Part shown: piece by piece, positions 15,846 to 24,046 of the stretch
Layout of the letters: every line of letters begins with the position of its first letter
Numbering within the stretch: position 1 is the first letter of the stretch
Source of the DNA: UBA5972 sp002430125
GTDB taxonomy: Bacteria > Pseudomonadota > Alphaproteobacteria > Rhodobacterales > Rhodobacteraceae
Direction of reading: 5' to 3'
NCBI GenBank assembly: GCA_937892915.1
Contig: CALBIC010000181.1
Location: 10,252-74,251, forward strand
DNA length: 64,000 bases
Made by a program: the position numbers and the translations under genes
Notes under the pieces: model-generated
Database searches by the model: none
Told to the model about the DNA's origin: nothing
Seen by the model: only the letters and a program-made list of their open reading frames with translations

Positions 15846-18800
15846 ATGTCTTCTTTACTTGAATTGCGCGAAATCATCCGTCGGTACAATTTGCTTGAAG
15901 ATGTCGACTGTTTGACCCAGCTTATGCAGACAAACCCAATTGCTGAAACCACACGTGCAGCGGCACGGGCGCGGGCGGTTGGGTTGGTGCATGCGATCAG
16001 AGGTGACAGCAACCCCGGCCTGATGGAAGTGTTTCTGGCAGAATACGGCCTTTCAACCGACGAAGGTGTCGCCCTGATGTGTCTGGCCGAGGCTTTGTTG
16101 CGGGTGCCGGATGCCTATACGATGAGCGCGCTGATCGAAGACAAGATTGCACCATCGGCATGGGGGACGCATCTTGGGCATTCCAGTTCGTCCTTGGTGA
16201 ATGCATCCACTTGGGCATTGATGCTGACCGGCAAAATTCTGAAAGATGACGATCAGGCTGGCGTGGCTGCGGTGCTGCACGGGGCTGTTAAGCGGCTTGG
16301 TGAGCCGGTGATCCGAACAGCTGTCGGGCGGGCGATCCGCGAAATGGGGCATCAGTTTGTGCTGGGCCGCAGTATTTCCGAAGCAATTGAACGTGGTGGC
16401 AAGCTGCAAAAGCAGGGGTATACGTTTTCATATGACATGCTGGGCGAGGCGGCTCTTACTGCGCGGGACGCGGCCAAGTATTTCAAGGCCTACTCCACTG
16501 CAATCGCTGAACTTGCCGGGCAATGCACGTCAGATGATATTCGCGAAAATCCTGGCATTTCGGTGAAATTGTCAGCCCTGCACCCGCGTTACGAAGTTGG
16601 TCAAAAAGGCCGCGTTATGCGTGAATTGGTTGCCAGCACGCTTGCGCTGGCGCAACAGGCCCGCGCGGCCGGGATGGGGTTCAATATTGACTCAGAAGAG
16701 GCTGACCGGCTTGATCTGTCACTGGACGTGATCCAGGCGGTTCTGCGTGATCCGTCACTGGCCGGTTGGAACGGCTTTGGCGTTGTGGTGCAGGCTTATG
16801 GCAAACGCGCGCCCTATGTGCTGGACTGGTTATATGCTTTGGCTGCTGAACTTGACCGCAAGATTATGGTGCGGCTGGTCAAGGGTGCTTACTGGGATAC
16901 CGAGATCAAGCGCGCACAAGTCGAAGGCTTGGCGGGTTTTCCGGTTTTCGCGCAAAAGTCAGCGACGGATGTGTCTTACCTGTTGTGTGCCGGCAAACTT
17001 CTGGCAATGACCGACCGGATCTATCCGCAGTTTGCCACCCATAATGCGCATACAGTCGCCGCTATTCTGGAAATGGCCAGGGACAAAACCACGTTTGAAT
17101 TTCAGCGTCTTCAAGGCATGGGAGAATCGCTGCACAACATCGTGCTGCGGCAGGAAAAGACCCGTTGCCGGATATACGCGCCGGTTGGCACGCATCGCGA
17201 TTTGCTGGCCTATCTTGTGCGCCGGTTGCTGGAAAATGGTGCGAACTCGTCGTTTGTGAACCAGATTGTTGACGTCGACGTTGCGGCTGAAACTGTGGCC
17301 GCTGACCCGATTGAAACATGGGCGGTTGCGTCAGGGCGACCTCCGGCGGCTGTGGTTCAGCCGGGCGCGCTGTTTGGGGCCAGTCGGCAAAATTCCAAAG
17401 GCTGGGATTTGCATGATCTGGATGATTTGGCAGCGATCGACCGGGCGCGCGAAGTCTTTTCCAATCATCAATGGCAAGCCGGGCCGATGATTTCGGGTCA
17501 GGTTGAAGGGGCCGGGGAACATATTGTGGTTAACCCGGCACGTCCGACGGATAGGGTTGGCGTGGTCGTGCAGGCATCAGCGACTGATGTTGCCACGGCT
17601 TTGGCGGCAGCGCGGGATTGGTCAGGGGCTCTTGCCGAAACGCGTGGCGATATTTTACGGCACGCCGCCGACCTTTATGAAGCGAACTTTGGCGAATTGT
17701 TCGCGGTTCTCTGCCGTGAGGCTGGAAAGTCCCCGGCAGATGCCATTTCAGAGCTGCGCGAAGCGGTAGATTTTCTAAGGTTTTACGCAGGCGAAGGCGA
17801 AGCGGCTGGTGCTGCGCCAGCGCGCGGCGTTATCACCTGCATTTCGCCCTGGAATTTCCCTCTGGCGATTTTCACAGGGCAAGTCGCAGCCGCACTTGCG
17901 GCCGGCAACGGTGTGCTTGCGAAACCTGCCGAGGCGACCGGGCTGGTGGCATCAATCGCAGTTGGCTTGCTGCTAAAGGCCGGCGTGCCGCAGGCGGTTC
18001 TGCAATTGCTGCCGGGTCGTGGCGCGGTTGTCGGGGCGGTACTGACGTCGGACAAACGCGTCAACGGCGTCTGTTTTACCGGGTCAACTGCAACGGCTGT
18101 GACCGTCAACCGGGCAATGGCGGTCGAGATTGAACCGCACGCGCCACTGATCGCTGAAACTGGCGGGCTGAATGCGATGATTGTCGACAGCACGGCCCTG
18201 CCGGAACAAGCGGTGCGCGATATCGTGAACGGCGCGTTTCGGTCGGCCGGTCAAAGGTGCTCCGCCCTGCGCATACTTTATCTGCAAGAGGATATTGCTA
18301 CCGGGTTTCTGGAAATGCTGACCGGCGCAATGGATGAACTGGTTATCGGTGATCCCTGGGCGTTTGAAACCGATGTCGGCCCGGTAATAAGCAGTGCTGC
18401 CAAGGCTGATATTCAGGGACATGTCGATCAGGCGCGCCACGACGGGCGGTTGATCAAGCAATTGACTACGCCCGAAACGGGCAGTTTTGTCGCTCCGGCA
18501 GTTATCAGGGTCGATGGCATAGGCGATCTGAAGCGCGAAGTTTTTGGCCCGGTTCTGCATGTGGCGACCTTCAAAGCCAGCCGTCTTAATCGGGTTCTGG
18601 ATCAGATTGACGCAACCGGATATGGGCTGACCTTTGGCATGCATTCGCGGATTGATGACCGCGTGAACCAGATCACCCAGCGCTTGCGCATGGGCAATAT
18701 TTACATCAACCGCAACCAGATCGGGGCCATTGTCGGCAGCCAGCCCTTTGGGGGCGAAGGCCTTTCCGGTACCGGACCAAAGGCAGGTGGCCCGGCTTAT

Positions 18801-19340
18801 GTCCCACGCTTCAAACGGGCCGAGACGGTGGCGGTGTTGCCTGAGGGCGGAAAACTCGCCGACATAAAGGCGGTTCAAGGTCTGCTTACTGCCGCTGTCG
18901 GCAAAGGTGGTGGCGTGCTTGAAACGCTTGATTTGCCGGGACCGACGGGCGAGTCCAACCGCCTGTCAACCTATGGTCGCGGAACGGTTTTATGCCTTGG
19001 GCCGGGGGTGCAGGCGGCAACCGAACAGGCGCAGATTGCCAAAGCAAACGGATGCGTTCCGGTTGTGGTGGCCGAGGGGTATTCAGGACGTGATGGCGTT
19101 TCAGGCATACTACCACGCGACGTATTGCGTGATCTGGAATGTCTTGATCTGGTGGCTTTATGGTCTGACGCGACTGATCTGCGCGCCGCCCGCATGGCGC
19201 TTGCGGCGCGTGAAGGCAGGCTGATTGGATTGGTGACGGGTCACGATCTGTCCGCACGATGCCGGATTGAACGACATATCTGCATTGACACCACGGCATC
19301 GGGCGGGAATGCCCGTTTGCTGGCGGCAGTTGCGAACTAA
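15846..19340 (+). CDS. putA: Bifunctional proline dehydrogenase / L-glutamate-5-semialdehyde dehydrogenase
   Basis: The 1164-residue protein oxidises proline to glutamate in two channelled steps. The FAD proline-dehydrogenase barrel covers about residues 150-460 (SEEADRLDLSLDVIQ, then RLVKGAYWDTEIK). The aldehyde dehydrogenase covers about 510-1000, with CISPWNFPLAIF, glutamate in AETGGLNAM (near 770) and cysteine in GQRCSALR (near 803). A C-terminal domain follows. No ribbon-helix-helix DNA-binding domain is present, fitting control by PutR. ATG 15846 is chosen because AGGAA lies nine bases upstream; the frame is open earlier but without a ribosome site. It completes the arginine-ornithine-proline-glutamate route. 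Confidence 0.95.
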   Translation: MSSLLELREIIRRYNLLEDVDCLTQLMQTNPIAETTRAAARARAVGLVHAIRGDSNPGLMEVFLAEYGLSTDEGVALMCLAEALLRVPDAYTMSALIEDKIAPSAWGTHLGHSSSSLVNASTWALMLTGKILKDDDQAGVAAVLHGAVKRLGEPVIRTAVGRAIREMGHQFVLGRSISEAIERGGKLQKQGYTFSYDMLGEAALTARDAAKYFKAYSTAIAELAGQCTSDDIRENPGISVKLSALHPRYEVGQKGRVMRELVASTLALAQQARAAGMGFNIDSEEADRLDLSLDVIQAVLRDPSLAGWNGFGVVVQAYGKRAPYVLDWLYALAAELDRKIMVRLVKGAYWDTEIKRAQVEGLAGFPVFAQKSATDVSYLLCAGKLLAMTDRIYPQFATHNAHTVAAILEMARDKTTFEFQRLQGMGESLHNIVLRQEKTRCRIYAPVGTHRDLLAYLVRRLLENGANSSFVNQIVDVDVAAETVAADPIETWAVASGRPPAAVVQPGALFGASRQNSKGWDLHDLDDLAAIDRAREVFSNHQWQAGPMISGQVEGAGEHIVVNPARPTDRVGVVVQASATDVATALAAARDWSGALAETRGDILRHAADLYEANFGELFAVLCREAGKSPADAISELREAVDFLRFYAGEGEAAGAAPARGVITCISPWNFPLAIFTGQVAAALAAGNGVLAKPAEATGLVASIAVGLLLKAGVPQAVLQLLPGRGAVVGAVLTSDKRVNGVCFTGSTATAVTVNRAMAVEIEPHAPLIAETGGLNAMIVDSTALPEQAVRDIVNGAFRSAGQRCSALRILYLQEDIATGFLEMLTGAMDELVIGDPWAFETDVGPVISSAAKADIQGHVDQARHDGRLIKQLTTPETGSFVAPAVIRVDGIGDLKREVFGPVLHVATFKASRLNRVLDQIDATGYGLTFGMHSRIDDRVNQITQRLRMGNIYINRNQIGAIVGSQPFGGEGLSGTGPKAGGPAYVPRFKRAETVAVLPEGGKLADIKAVQGLLTAAVGKGGGVLETLDLPGPTGESNRLSTYGRGTVLCLGPGVQAATEQAQIAKANGCVPVVVAEGYSGRDGVSGILPRDVLRDLECLDLVALWSDATDLRAARMALAAREGRLIGLVTGHDLSARCRIERHICIDTTASGGNARLLAAVAN

Positions 19341-19399
19341 CAGCAAGGCCGCGTTGGGTTTTTGTTCTTTGAGCCGGTGCAAAGCCCGCTGACAAGAAC

Positions 19400-19428
19400 C
19401 AACCCGCTGAAGCGTTTTCAGCGAGTTG
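19400..19428. terminator. Hairpin downstream of putA
   Basis: CAACCCGCTGAA (19400-19411) pairs with TTCAGCGAGTTG (19417-19428) with one G-T pair. T-tracts on both sides are weak. Read on the minus strand it directly follows the conserved 40-bp block, as a different hairpin does at 6877. Confidence 0.45.
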
Positions 19429-19429
19429 A

Positions 19430-19471
19430 CTTCTCATCGGGCGATCATCGGCGTCCCCGCCTGTACCGCCA
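19430..19471. other. Conserved 40-bp block flanking palindrome, copy B
   Basis: CTTCTCATCGGGCG through CTGTACCGCCA is the reverse complement of 6840-6880 with two substitutions and one extra T. It is 22 bases from the TTCTTTTCGGT arm of the palindrome that follows. The spacer contains its own dyad, TTCAGTTTCACTGAA. Confidence 0.6.
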
Positions 19472-19493
19472 CTTCAGTTTCACTGAAAATCCC

Positions 19494-19613
19494 TTCTTTT
19501 CGGTTAAAATATCCTGGGGGTCCGGGGGCAAAGCCCCCGGCCCGGCCGGGGGGGCTCTGCCCCCCTGGCGCAATTAAAGGAATTGCGCCCTACCCCCCGG
19601 GATATTTGTACCT
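19494..19613. repeat. Palindromic intergenic repeat, copy 4 with nested mini-hairpin
   Basis: The left half matches the element at 6713 almost base for base (TTCTTTTCGGTTAAAATATC onward). At 19565-19592 the module TGGCGCAATT/AATTGCGCC is inserted inside the right half. The AATATCC/GGATATT arms still pair, but the outer right arm is lost and reads ACCTCTGAG. It separates the convergent putA and aldehyde dehydrogenase genes. Confidence 0.82.
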
Positions 19614-19651
19614 CTGAGAATCGACGGAACAGTTAAGGCAAACCCGCTACT

Positions 19652-21091
19652 TTATTCGGCAGCCCAACCGCTGACGGCTTTGACCTCTAGGTAGTCTTCC
19701 AGGCCCCAAACGCCGCCCTCGCGCCCGTTGCCAGACATTTTGTAGCCGCCAAACGGCGCTCCTGCACTGCGGGGTTTGCCGTTCATTTCAACCATCCCGG
19801 CCCGTAAACGACGGGCCACGCGTGACGCTTTGGCGGCATCCTGTGTCTGGACGTAGTCGGTCAGACCGTAAGGTGTGTCATTTGCGATCTGGATCGCTTC
19901 TTCTTCGGTGTCAAACGGGATCATCGACAGGACGGGGCCAAAGATTTCTTCGCGTGCGATGGTCATTTGATTATTCACATCCGCAAACACCGTCGGGCGG
20001 ACAAAATAGCCACGGTTCAGATCTTCGGGGCGACCGGGGCCACCGGCGATCAGGCGGGCACCTTCGTTGATGCCGACTTCGATCAGGCCCTGGATCTTGT
20101 TCCATTGCGCCTCTGACACAACGGGGCCTATATGGCGGCCAGCGTCTTCGGAGTGACCGACGGTGATTTTGGCCGCAGTTGCGGCGGCGGTTGCTACAGC
20201 CGCGTCATAAATCTCGCGCTGCACCAGCATTCGGGTCGGGGCGTTGCAGGATTGGCCGGTATTGTTCATGCAATGCATCACACCACGCGCAACCGCGTTT
20301 TCGTCGGCATCGGCAAAGACGATATTTGCCCCCTTGCCGCCCAGTTCCAGACTGACACGTTTTACCGTGTCGGCAGCGTTTTTCTGGATCGCGGTTCCGG
20401 CACGGGTGGAACCGGTGAAGGAAATCATATCGACATCCTTGTGGCCGGAAAGTTGCGTCCCGACACCCAGACCGTCGCCATTCACCAGGTTGAAAACGCC
20501 AGCCGGGAACCCGGCCTGATCAACCATTTCGGCAAACAACATACCTGAAAGCGGCGCGATTTCCGAGGGCTTCAGGATCATCGTGCAGCCAGTGGCCATG
20601 GCCGGGATCGCCTTCAAAGCAATCTGGTTCATTGGCCAGTTCCACGGGGTAATCATGCCGACCACGCCGATCGGTTCCATCAGAATACGGTCGTTCGGGG
20701 CGTGATCGCCCAGCATCCGGTCAAATTCAAACCCTTTGAAGGCGCGGATGAAGTTGGTCATGTGAAAGGCACCGGTGCCGACTTGCGAGGTGCGGGCCAG
20801 ATCAATCGGCGCACCCATTTCAAGGCTGATCGCCTGTGCCATTTCCTCGGATCGGGATTTGTAAACCTCGAGCAATTTTTCGATCAACGCAAGGCGCTGT
20901 TCCTTTGGCGTATCCATCCAGGGCTCGAACGCCGCGCGTGCCGCAGCGACAGCCGCGTTTGTATCGGCTTGGGAGCCCAGCGAGATCACCGCACAGGGTT
21001 CTTCGTTTGACGGGTTGATGACCTCGAGATCATTCGGGGTCGAAGGGGCGACCCATTGGCCATTGATATAGAATTGGCGTTTGTCCAGCAT
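19652..21091 (-). CDS. NAD(P)-dependent aldehyde dehydrogenase
   Basis: The 479-residue ALDH-superfamily enzyme has the cofactor segment MITPWNWPMNQIALK, FTGSTRAGTAI, catalytic glutamate in LELGGKGAN (near 249), cysteine in NTGQSCNAPTR (near 282) and a C-terminal PFGGYKMSGNGREGG. It oxidises an aldehyde to its acid; the substrate is not evident and the gene stands alone. ATG 21091 has an AGGAG site eight bases before it; an extension of 16 codons upstream has none. Confidence 0.9.
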   Translation of the reverse strand: MLDKRQFYINGQWVAPSTPNDLEVINPSNEEPCAVISLGSQADTNAAVAAARAAFEPWMDTPKEQRLALIEKLLEVYKSRSEEMAQAISLEMGAPIDLARTSQVGTGAFHMTNFIRAFKGFEFDRMLGDHAPNDRILMEPIGVVGMITPWNWPMNQIALKAIPAMATGCTMILKPSEIAPLSGMLFAEMVDQAGFPAGVFNLVNGDGLGVGTQLSGHKDVDMISFTGSTRAGTAIQKNAADTVKRVSLELGGKGANIVFADADENAVARGVMHCMNNTGQSCNAPTRMLVQREIYDAAVATAAATAAKITVGHSEDAGRHIGPVVSEAQWNKIQGLIEVGINEGARLIAGGPGRPEDLNRGYFVRPTVFADVNNQMTIAREEIFGPVLSMIPFDTEEEAIQIANDTPYGLTDYVQTQDAAKASRVARRLRAGMVEMNGKPRSAGAPFGGYKMSGNGREGGVWGLEDYLEVKAVSGWAAE

Positions 21092-21329
21092 GATTGGCTC
21101 CTGTGAAAATGTGGGAATAATTTGGCGGCACAGTCTCAAATGGGCGTGGGGGATGCAAGGGGGTGGTGATACAGCGGGCGTATGACGTGGGGTTTTTTTA
21201 GGGGTTGGCCGAAAAATGAATGCGCAAAAGACAAAGATTTCCGTTGAAATGAAGGTGTCCCGACCCTTGTTGTCTGATTTTCATGCGAGCCACTTACTGC
21301 ATTATACACGCAGGTCAGTTCCAATAAAA

Positions 21330-21350
21330 AAGGCCCCACGAAGGGGCCTT
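21330..21350. terminator. pnp terminator
   Basis: AAGGCCCC/GGGGCCTT stem with a five-base loop, flanked by T-runs on the minus strand, 25 bases after the pnp stop codon. Confidence 0.85.
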
Positions 21351-21374
21351 TTCCGAATTTTCTGAAAAGAAGAC

Positions 21375-23504
21375 TTATGCGTCTTCTTTTTCGCCTTTGA
21401 TCTCTTCGCCAGTTTCCTGATCGACGACTTTCATCGACAGGCGAACCTTGCCGCGATCGTCAAAGCCCATCAGTTTGACTTTGACCTCCTGGCCTTCGGT
21501 CAGGATGTCCTTCGGATGGTTCACCCGCTCGTTTGACAGCTGGCTGACATGCACAAGGCCGTCGCGTTTGCCAAAGAAGTTTACGAATGCGCCGAAATCC
21601 ATCAGCTTGACGACTTTGCCGGTGTAGATCTTGCCTGTTTCAGGCTCGGCCACGATCGACCAGATCAAGTCATAGGCCTTCTTGATCGAGTCCGCATTCG
21701 GCGATGCAATCTTGATGATGCCTTCGTCGTTGATATCGACTTTTGCGCCCGACAGTTCAACGATCTCGCGGATCACTTTGCCTCCGGTGCCAATCACTTC
21801 GCGGATTTTGTCCGGGTTGATCTGCATGGTTTCGATACGTGGCGCATGTTCCGAGAATTGACCGGCTTCGGTCAATGCGTTGGCCATTTCAGCAAGGATA
21901 TGCAGGCGGCCATCTTTGGCTTGCGCCAAGGCTTTGCCCATAATCTCGGGCGTGATGCCGGCAACTTTGATGTCCATTTGCAAGGAAGTGATGCCGTTGG
22001 CAGTGCCCGCAACTTTGAAATCCATGTCACCAAGATGATCTTCGTCACCAAGGATGTCGGTGAGAACGGCAAAGTCTTCGCCTTCAAGGATCAGACCCAT
22101 GGCCACACCGGCAACCGGCGCTTTCAAGGGAACGCCAGCGTCCATCATTGACAGCGAACCACCGCAAACCGACGCCATCGAGGATGAGCCGTTTGACTCA
22201 GTGATCTCGGACACAACGCGGATTGTATAAGGAAAGTCGGTTGCAGCAGGCAGAACCGCCTGAAGCGCACGCCATGCCAGTTTGCCATGGCCGATTTCGC
22301 GACGCCCCGGGCCCATCATACGGCCAGCTTCACCAACCGAATAAGGAGGGAAGTTGTAATGAAGCATGAAGTTCGACTTGTAGGTGCCATTCAGCGCGTC
22401 GATCATCTGTTCATCGTCGCCGGTGCCCAAAGTGGTGACAACCATCGCTTGCGTTTCACCGCGAGTAAACAGGGCAGACCCGTGGGTACGGGGCAGCAAC
22501 TGCACTTCGGAAACAATCGGGCGCACGGTGGTCAGGTCACGGCCGTCAATCCGTTTACCGGTTTTGATGATGTCACCACGTACAACGGCGCTTTCCAGTT
22601 TCTTGAAGCACGAACCGAGATTGGCATCTGCCTGATCCTCGGCCGACAGGCTTTCGGTGATCAGCGTCCGTGCCGCGGAAATCGCCGTGGTGCGTTCCTG
22701 TTTGTCGGTGTTCCCGAAAGCGGCCCGCATGGCGTTTTCGCCAGCGGCCTGAACTTTTGTATAAAGCTCGGAATAATCGGCAGGCTGGAAGTTGAACGGT
22801 TCTTTTGCAGCGGCTTCAGCCATATCAATGATCAGGTCAATCACTGGCTGAATTGCCTGGTGGCCAAAGTTGACCGCGCCCAGCATTTCGTCTTCCGACA
22901 ATTCGTAAGCTTCGCTTTCAACCATCATCACGGCGTCTTTGGTACCAGCAACGACCAAATCCAGACGCTGTTCAGGATTTTCCCGCAGCTTGTGCATGTC
23001 GTCAACCGATGGGTTCAGCACGTATTCGCCGTTGACGTAACCAACGCGGCAAGCGCCTATCGGGCCACGGAATGGCGCGCCTGACAGGGTCAGTGCAGCC
23101 GATGCTGCGATCATCGCAACCATGTCCGGGTCATTTTCCAGATCATGCGACAGAACCGTACAGATCACCTGTGTTTCGTGCTTAAAGCCCGGAACGAACA
23201 ACGGGCGGATCGGACGGTCGATCAGGCGCGATGTCAGAGTTTCTTTTTCGGTTGGGCGGGCTTCACGCTTGAAAAAGCCACCGGGAATTTTGCCTGCAGC
23301 GTAATACTTTTCCTGATAATGTACGGTCAGCGGGAAAAAGTCGAAACCGGCTTTGGGTTTCTTTTCAAATACAACGGCACATAGAACCGAGGTTTCGCCT
23401 AGCGTTGCGATCACTGTCGCATCGGCCTGACGGGCAATCTTGCCTGTTTCCAGTGTCAGCGTTTCACCGCCCCACTGTATTGATTTCTTAACTTCGTTAA
23501 ACAT
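21375..23504 (-). CDS. pnp: Polyribonucleotide nucleotidyltransferase (PNPase)
   Basis: The 709-residue 3'-5' phosphorolytic exoribonuclease is a core component of RNA decay. It has two RNase PH domains (FFPLTVHYQEKYYAAGKIPG in the first; GSALFTRGETQAMV opens the second), then a KH domain with the GTGG loop (REVIGTGGKVIREI, near 575) and an S1 domain (GKVVKLMDFGAFVNFF). The start follows an AGGAAAC site. A strong hairpin sits just upstream of that site, where PNPase autoregulation acts in other bacteria. The usual partner rpsO is upstream but 2.6 kb away. Confidence 0.97.
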   Translation of the reverse strand: MFNEVKKSIQWGGETLTLETGKIARQADATVIATLGETSVLCAVVFEKKPKAGFDFFPLTVHYQEKYYAAGKIPGGFFKREARPTEKETLTSRLIDRPIRPLFVPGFKHETQVICTVLSHDLENDPDMVAMIAASAALTLSGAPFRGPIGACRVGYVNGEYVLNPSVDDMHKLRENPEQRLDLVVAGTKDAVMMVESEAYELSEDEMLGAVNFGHQAIQPVIDLIIDMAEAAAKEPFNFQPADYSELYTKVQAAGENAMRAAFGNTDKQERTTAISAARTLITESLSAEDQADANLGSCFKKLESAVVRGDIIKTGKRIDGRDLTTVRPIVSEVQLLPRTHGSALFTRGETQAMVVTTLGTGDDEQMIDALNGTYKSNFMLHYNFPPYSVGEAGRMMGPGRREIGHGKLAWRALQAVLPAATDFPYTIRVVSEITESNGSSSMASVCGGSLSMMDAGVPLKAPVAGVAMGLILEGEDFAVLTDILGDEDHLGDMDFKVAGTANGITSLQMDIKVAGITPEIMGKALAQAKDGRLHILAEMANALTEAGQFSEHAPRIETMQINPDKIREVIGTGGKVIREIVELSGAKVDINDEGIIKIASPNADSIKKAYDLIWSIVAEPETGKIYTGKVVKLMDFGAFVNFFGKRDGLVHVSQLSNERVNHPKDILTEGQEVKVKLMGFDDRGKVRLSMKVVDQETGEEIKGEKEDA

Positions 23505-23518
23505 TTTGTTTCCTAGCT

Positions 23519-23549
23519 GGGAGCACTCCCGGGCCTTCCCGGGTCTCCC
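23519..23549 (-). promoter_or_regulatory. pnp leader hairpin
   Basis: Nested dyad: outer GGGAG (23519-23523)/CTCCC (23545-23549) and inner CCCGGG (23528-23533)/CCCGGG (23538-23543), ending a few bases before the pnp ribosome site. In E. coli a leader stem processed by RNase III mediates pnp autocontrol; a similar role is inferred. On the plus strand it is followed by TTTTTT and would read as a terminator. Confidence 0.55.
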
Positions 23550-23707
23550 TTTTTTAAAATGGCGGCCCCATTGCCGCCGACCCCCTTCATCATCTCATGC
23601 GCCGGAGTCACAGCGTCACGTCTCAGATAGAGCGCCCCTTACAGCAGATCCAGCAGGAAGGAAAGTGTAGAAACAGGCACGGTTGTTGAGGTTTAATCTG
23701 TGCCCGG

Positions 23708-23935
23708 TCAGAGAAACTGCATGTAACGCAGGCGATAGGCTTCAGGGCCTTCGGACCAGTTGCCCGCCTGCTGGTTGGCATGGCTGCGGGGTTTGCCGCC
23801 GGGCAGGGGCGTGGTGCCGGTGCGGCCAAGCGCGATTGCGAGGCCGAACAGCACCTGTATCAGACGAGCAGACAAGCACACCGGCGCTTTGAAGCTGGCG
23901 AAGGAAGGGGCTTGGGCATGGGTAAGATCGGTCAT
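23708..23935 (-). CDS. Possible small protein (75 aa)
   Basis: A 75-codon frame begins MTDLTHAQAPSFASFKAP and ends YRLRYMQFL. It has one moderately hydrophobic stretch (LIQVLFGLAIALG). A GGAG site lies six bases before the ATG. It matches no family I know. It could be a real small gene of the rpsO-pnp interval or a chance frame; an antisense frame over the same bases is about as long. Confidence 0.3.
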   Translation of the reverse strand: MTDLTHAQAPSFASFKAPVCLSARLIQVLFGLAIALGRTGTTPLPGGKPRSHANQQAGNWSEGPEAYRLRYMQFL

Positions 23936-24046
23936 CGGTGGCTCCGTGGGTTTGTCTTTTTGATGACCCCACCTTGCGCCGCCCGCGTTTATCCGCAGTC
24001 AGCGGCGCGACAATTCCCGTGGCCATGTCGCGTTAAACCGGGTTGA

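Noticed and set aside
19652..21091. Calling the aldehyde dehydrogenase a betaine aldehyde dehydrogenase
   Set aside because: Catalytic residues are generic and there are no choline or betaine genes nearby, so the substrate is left open.
21140..21329. Possible tRNA or small RNA between the aldehyde dehydrogenase and pnp
   Set aside because: No cloverleaf arms or TTCGA-type loop found; only the pnp terminator at its edge is convincing.
22287..23084. 265-codon plus-strand frame inside pnp
   Set aside because: Antisense shadow of the conserved PNPase gene without motifs or a ribosome site.
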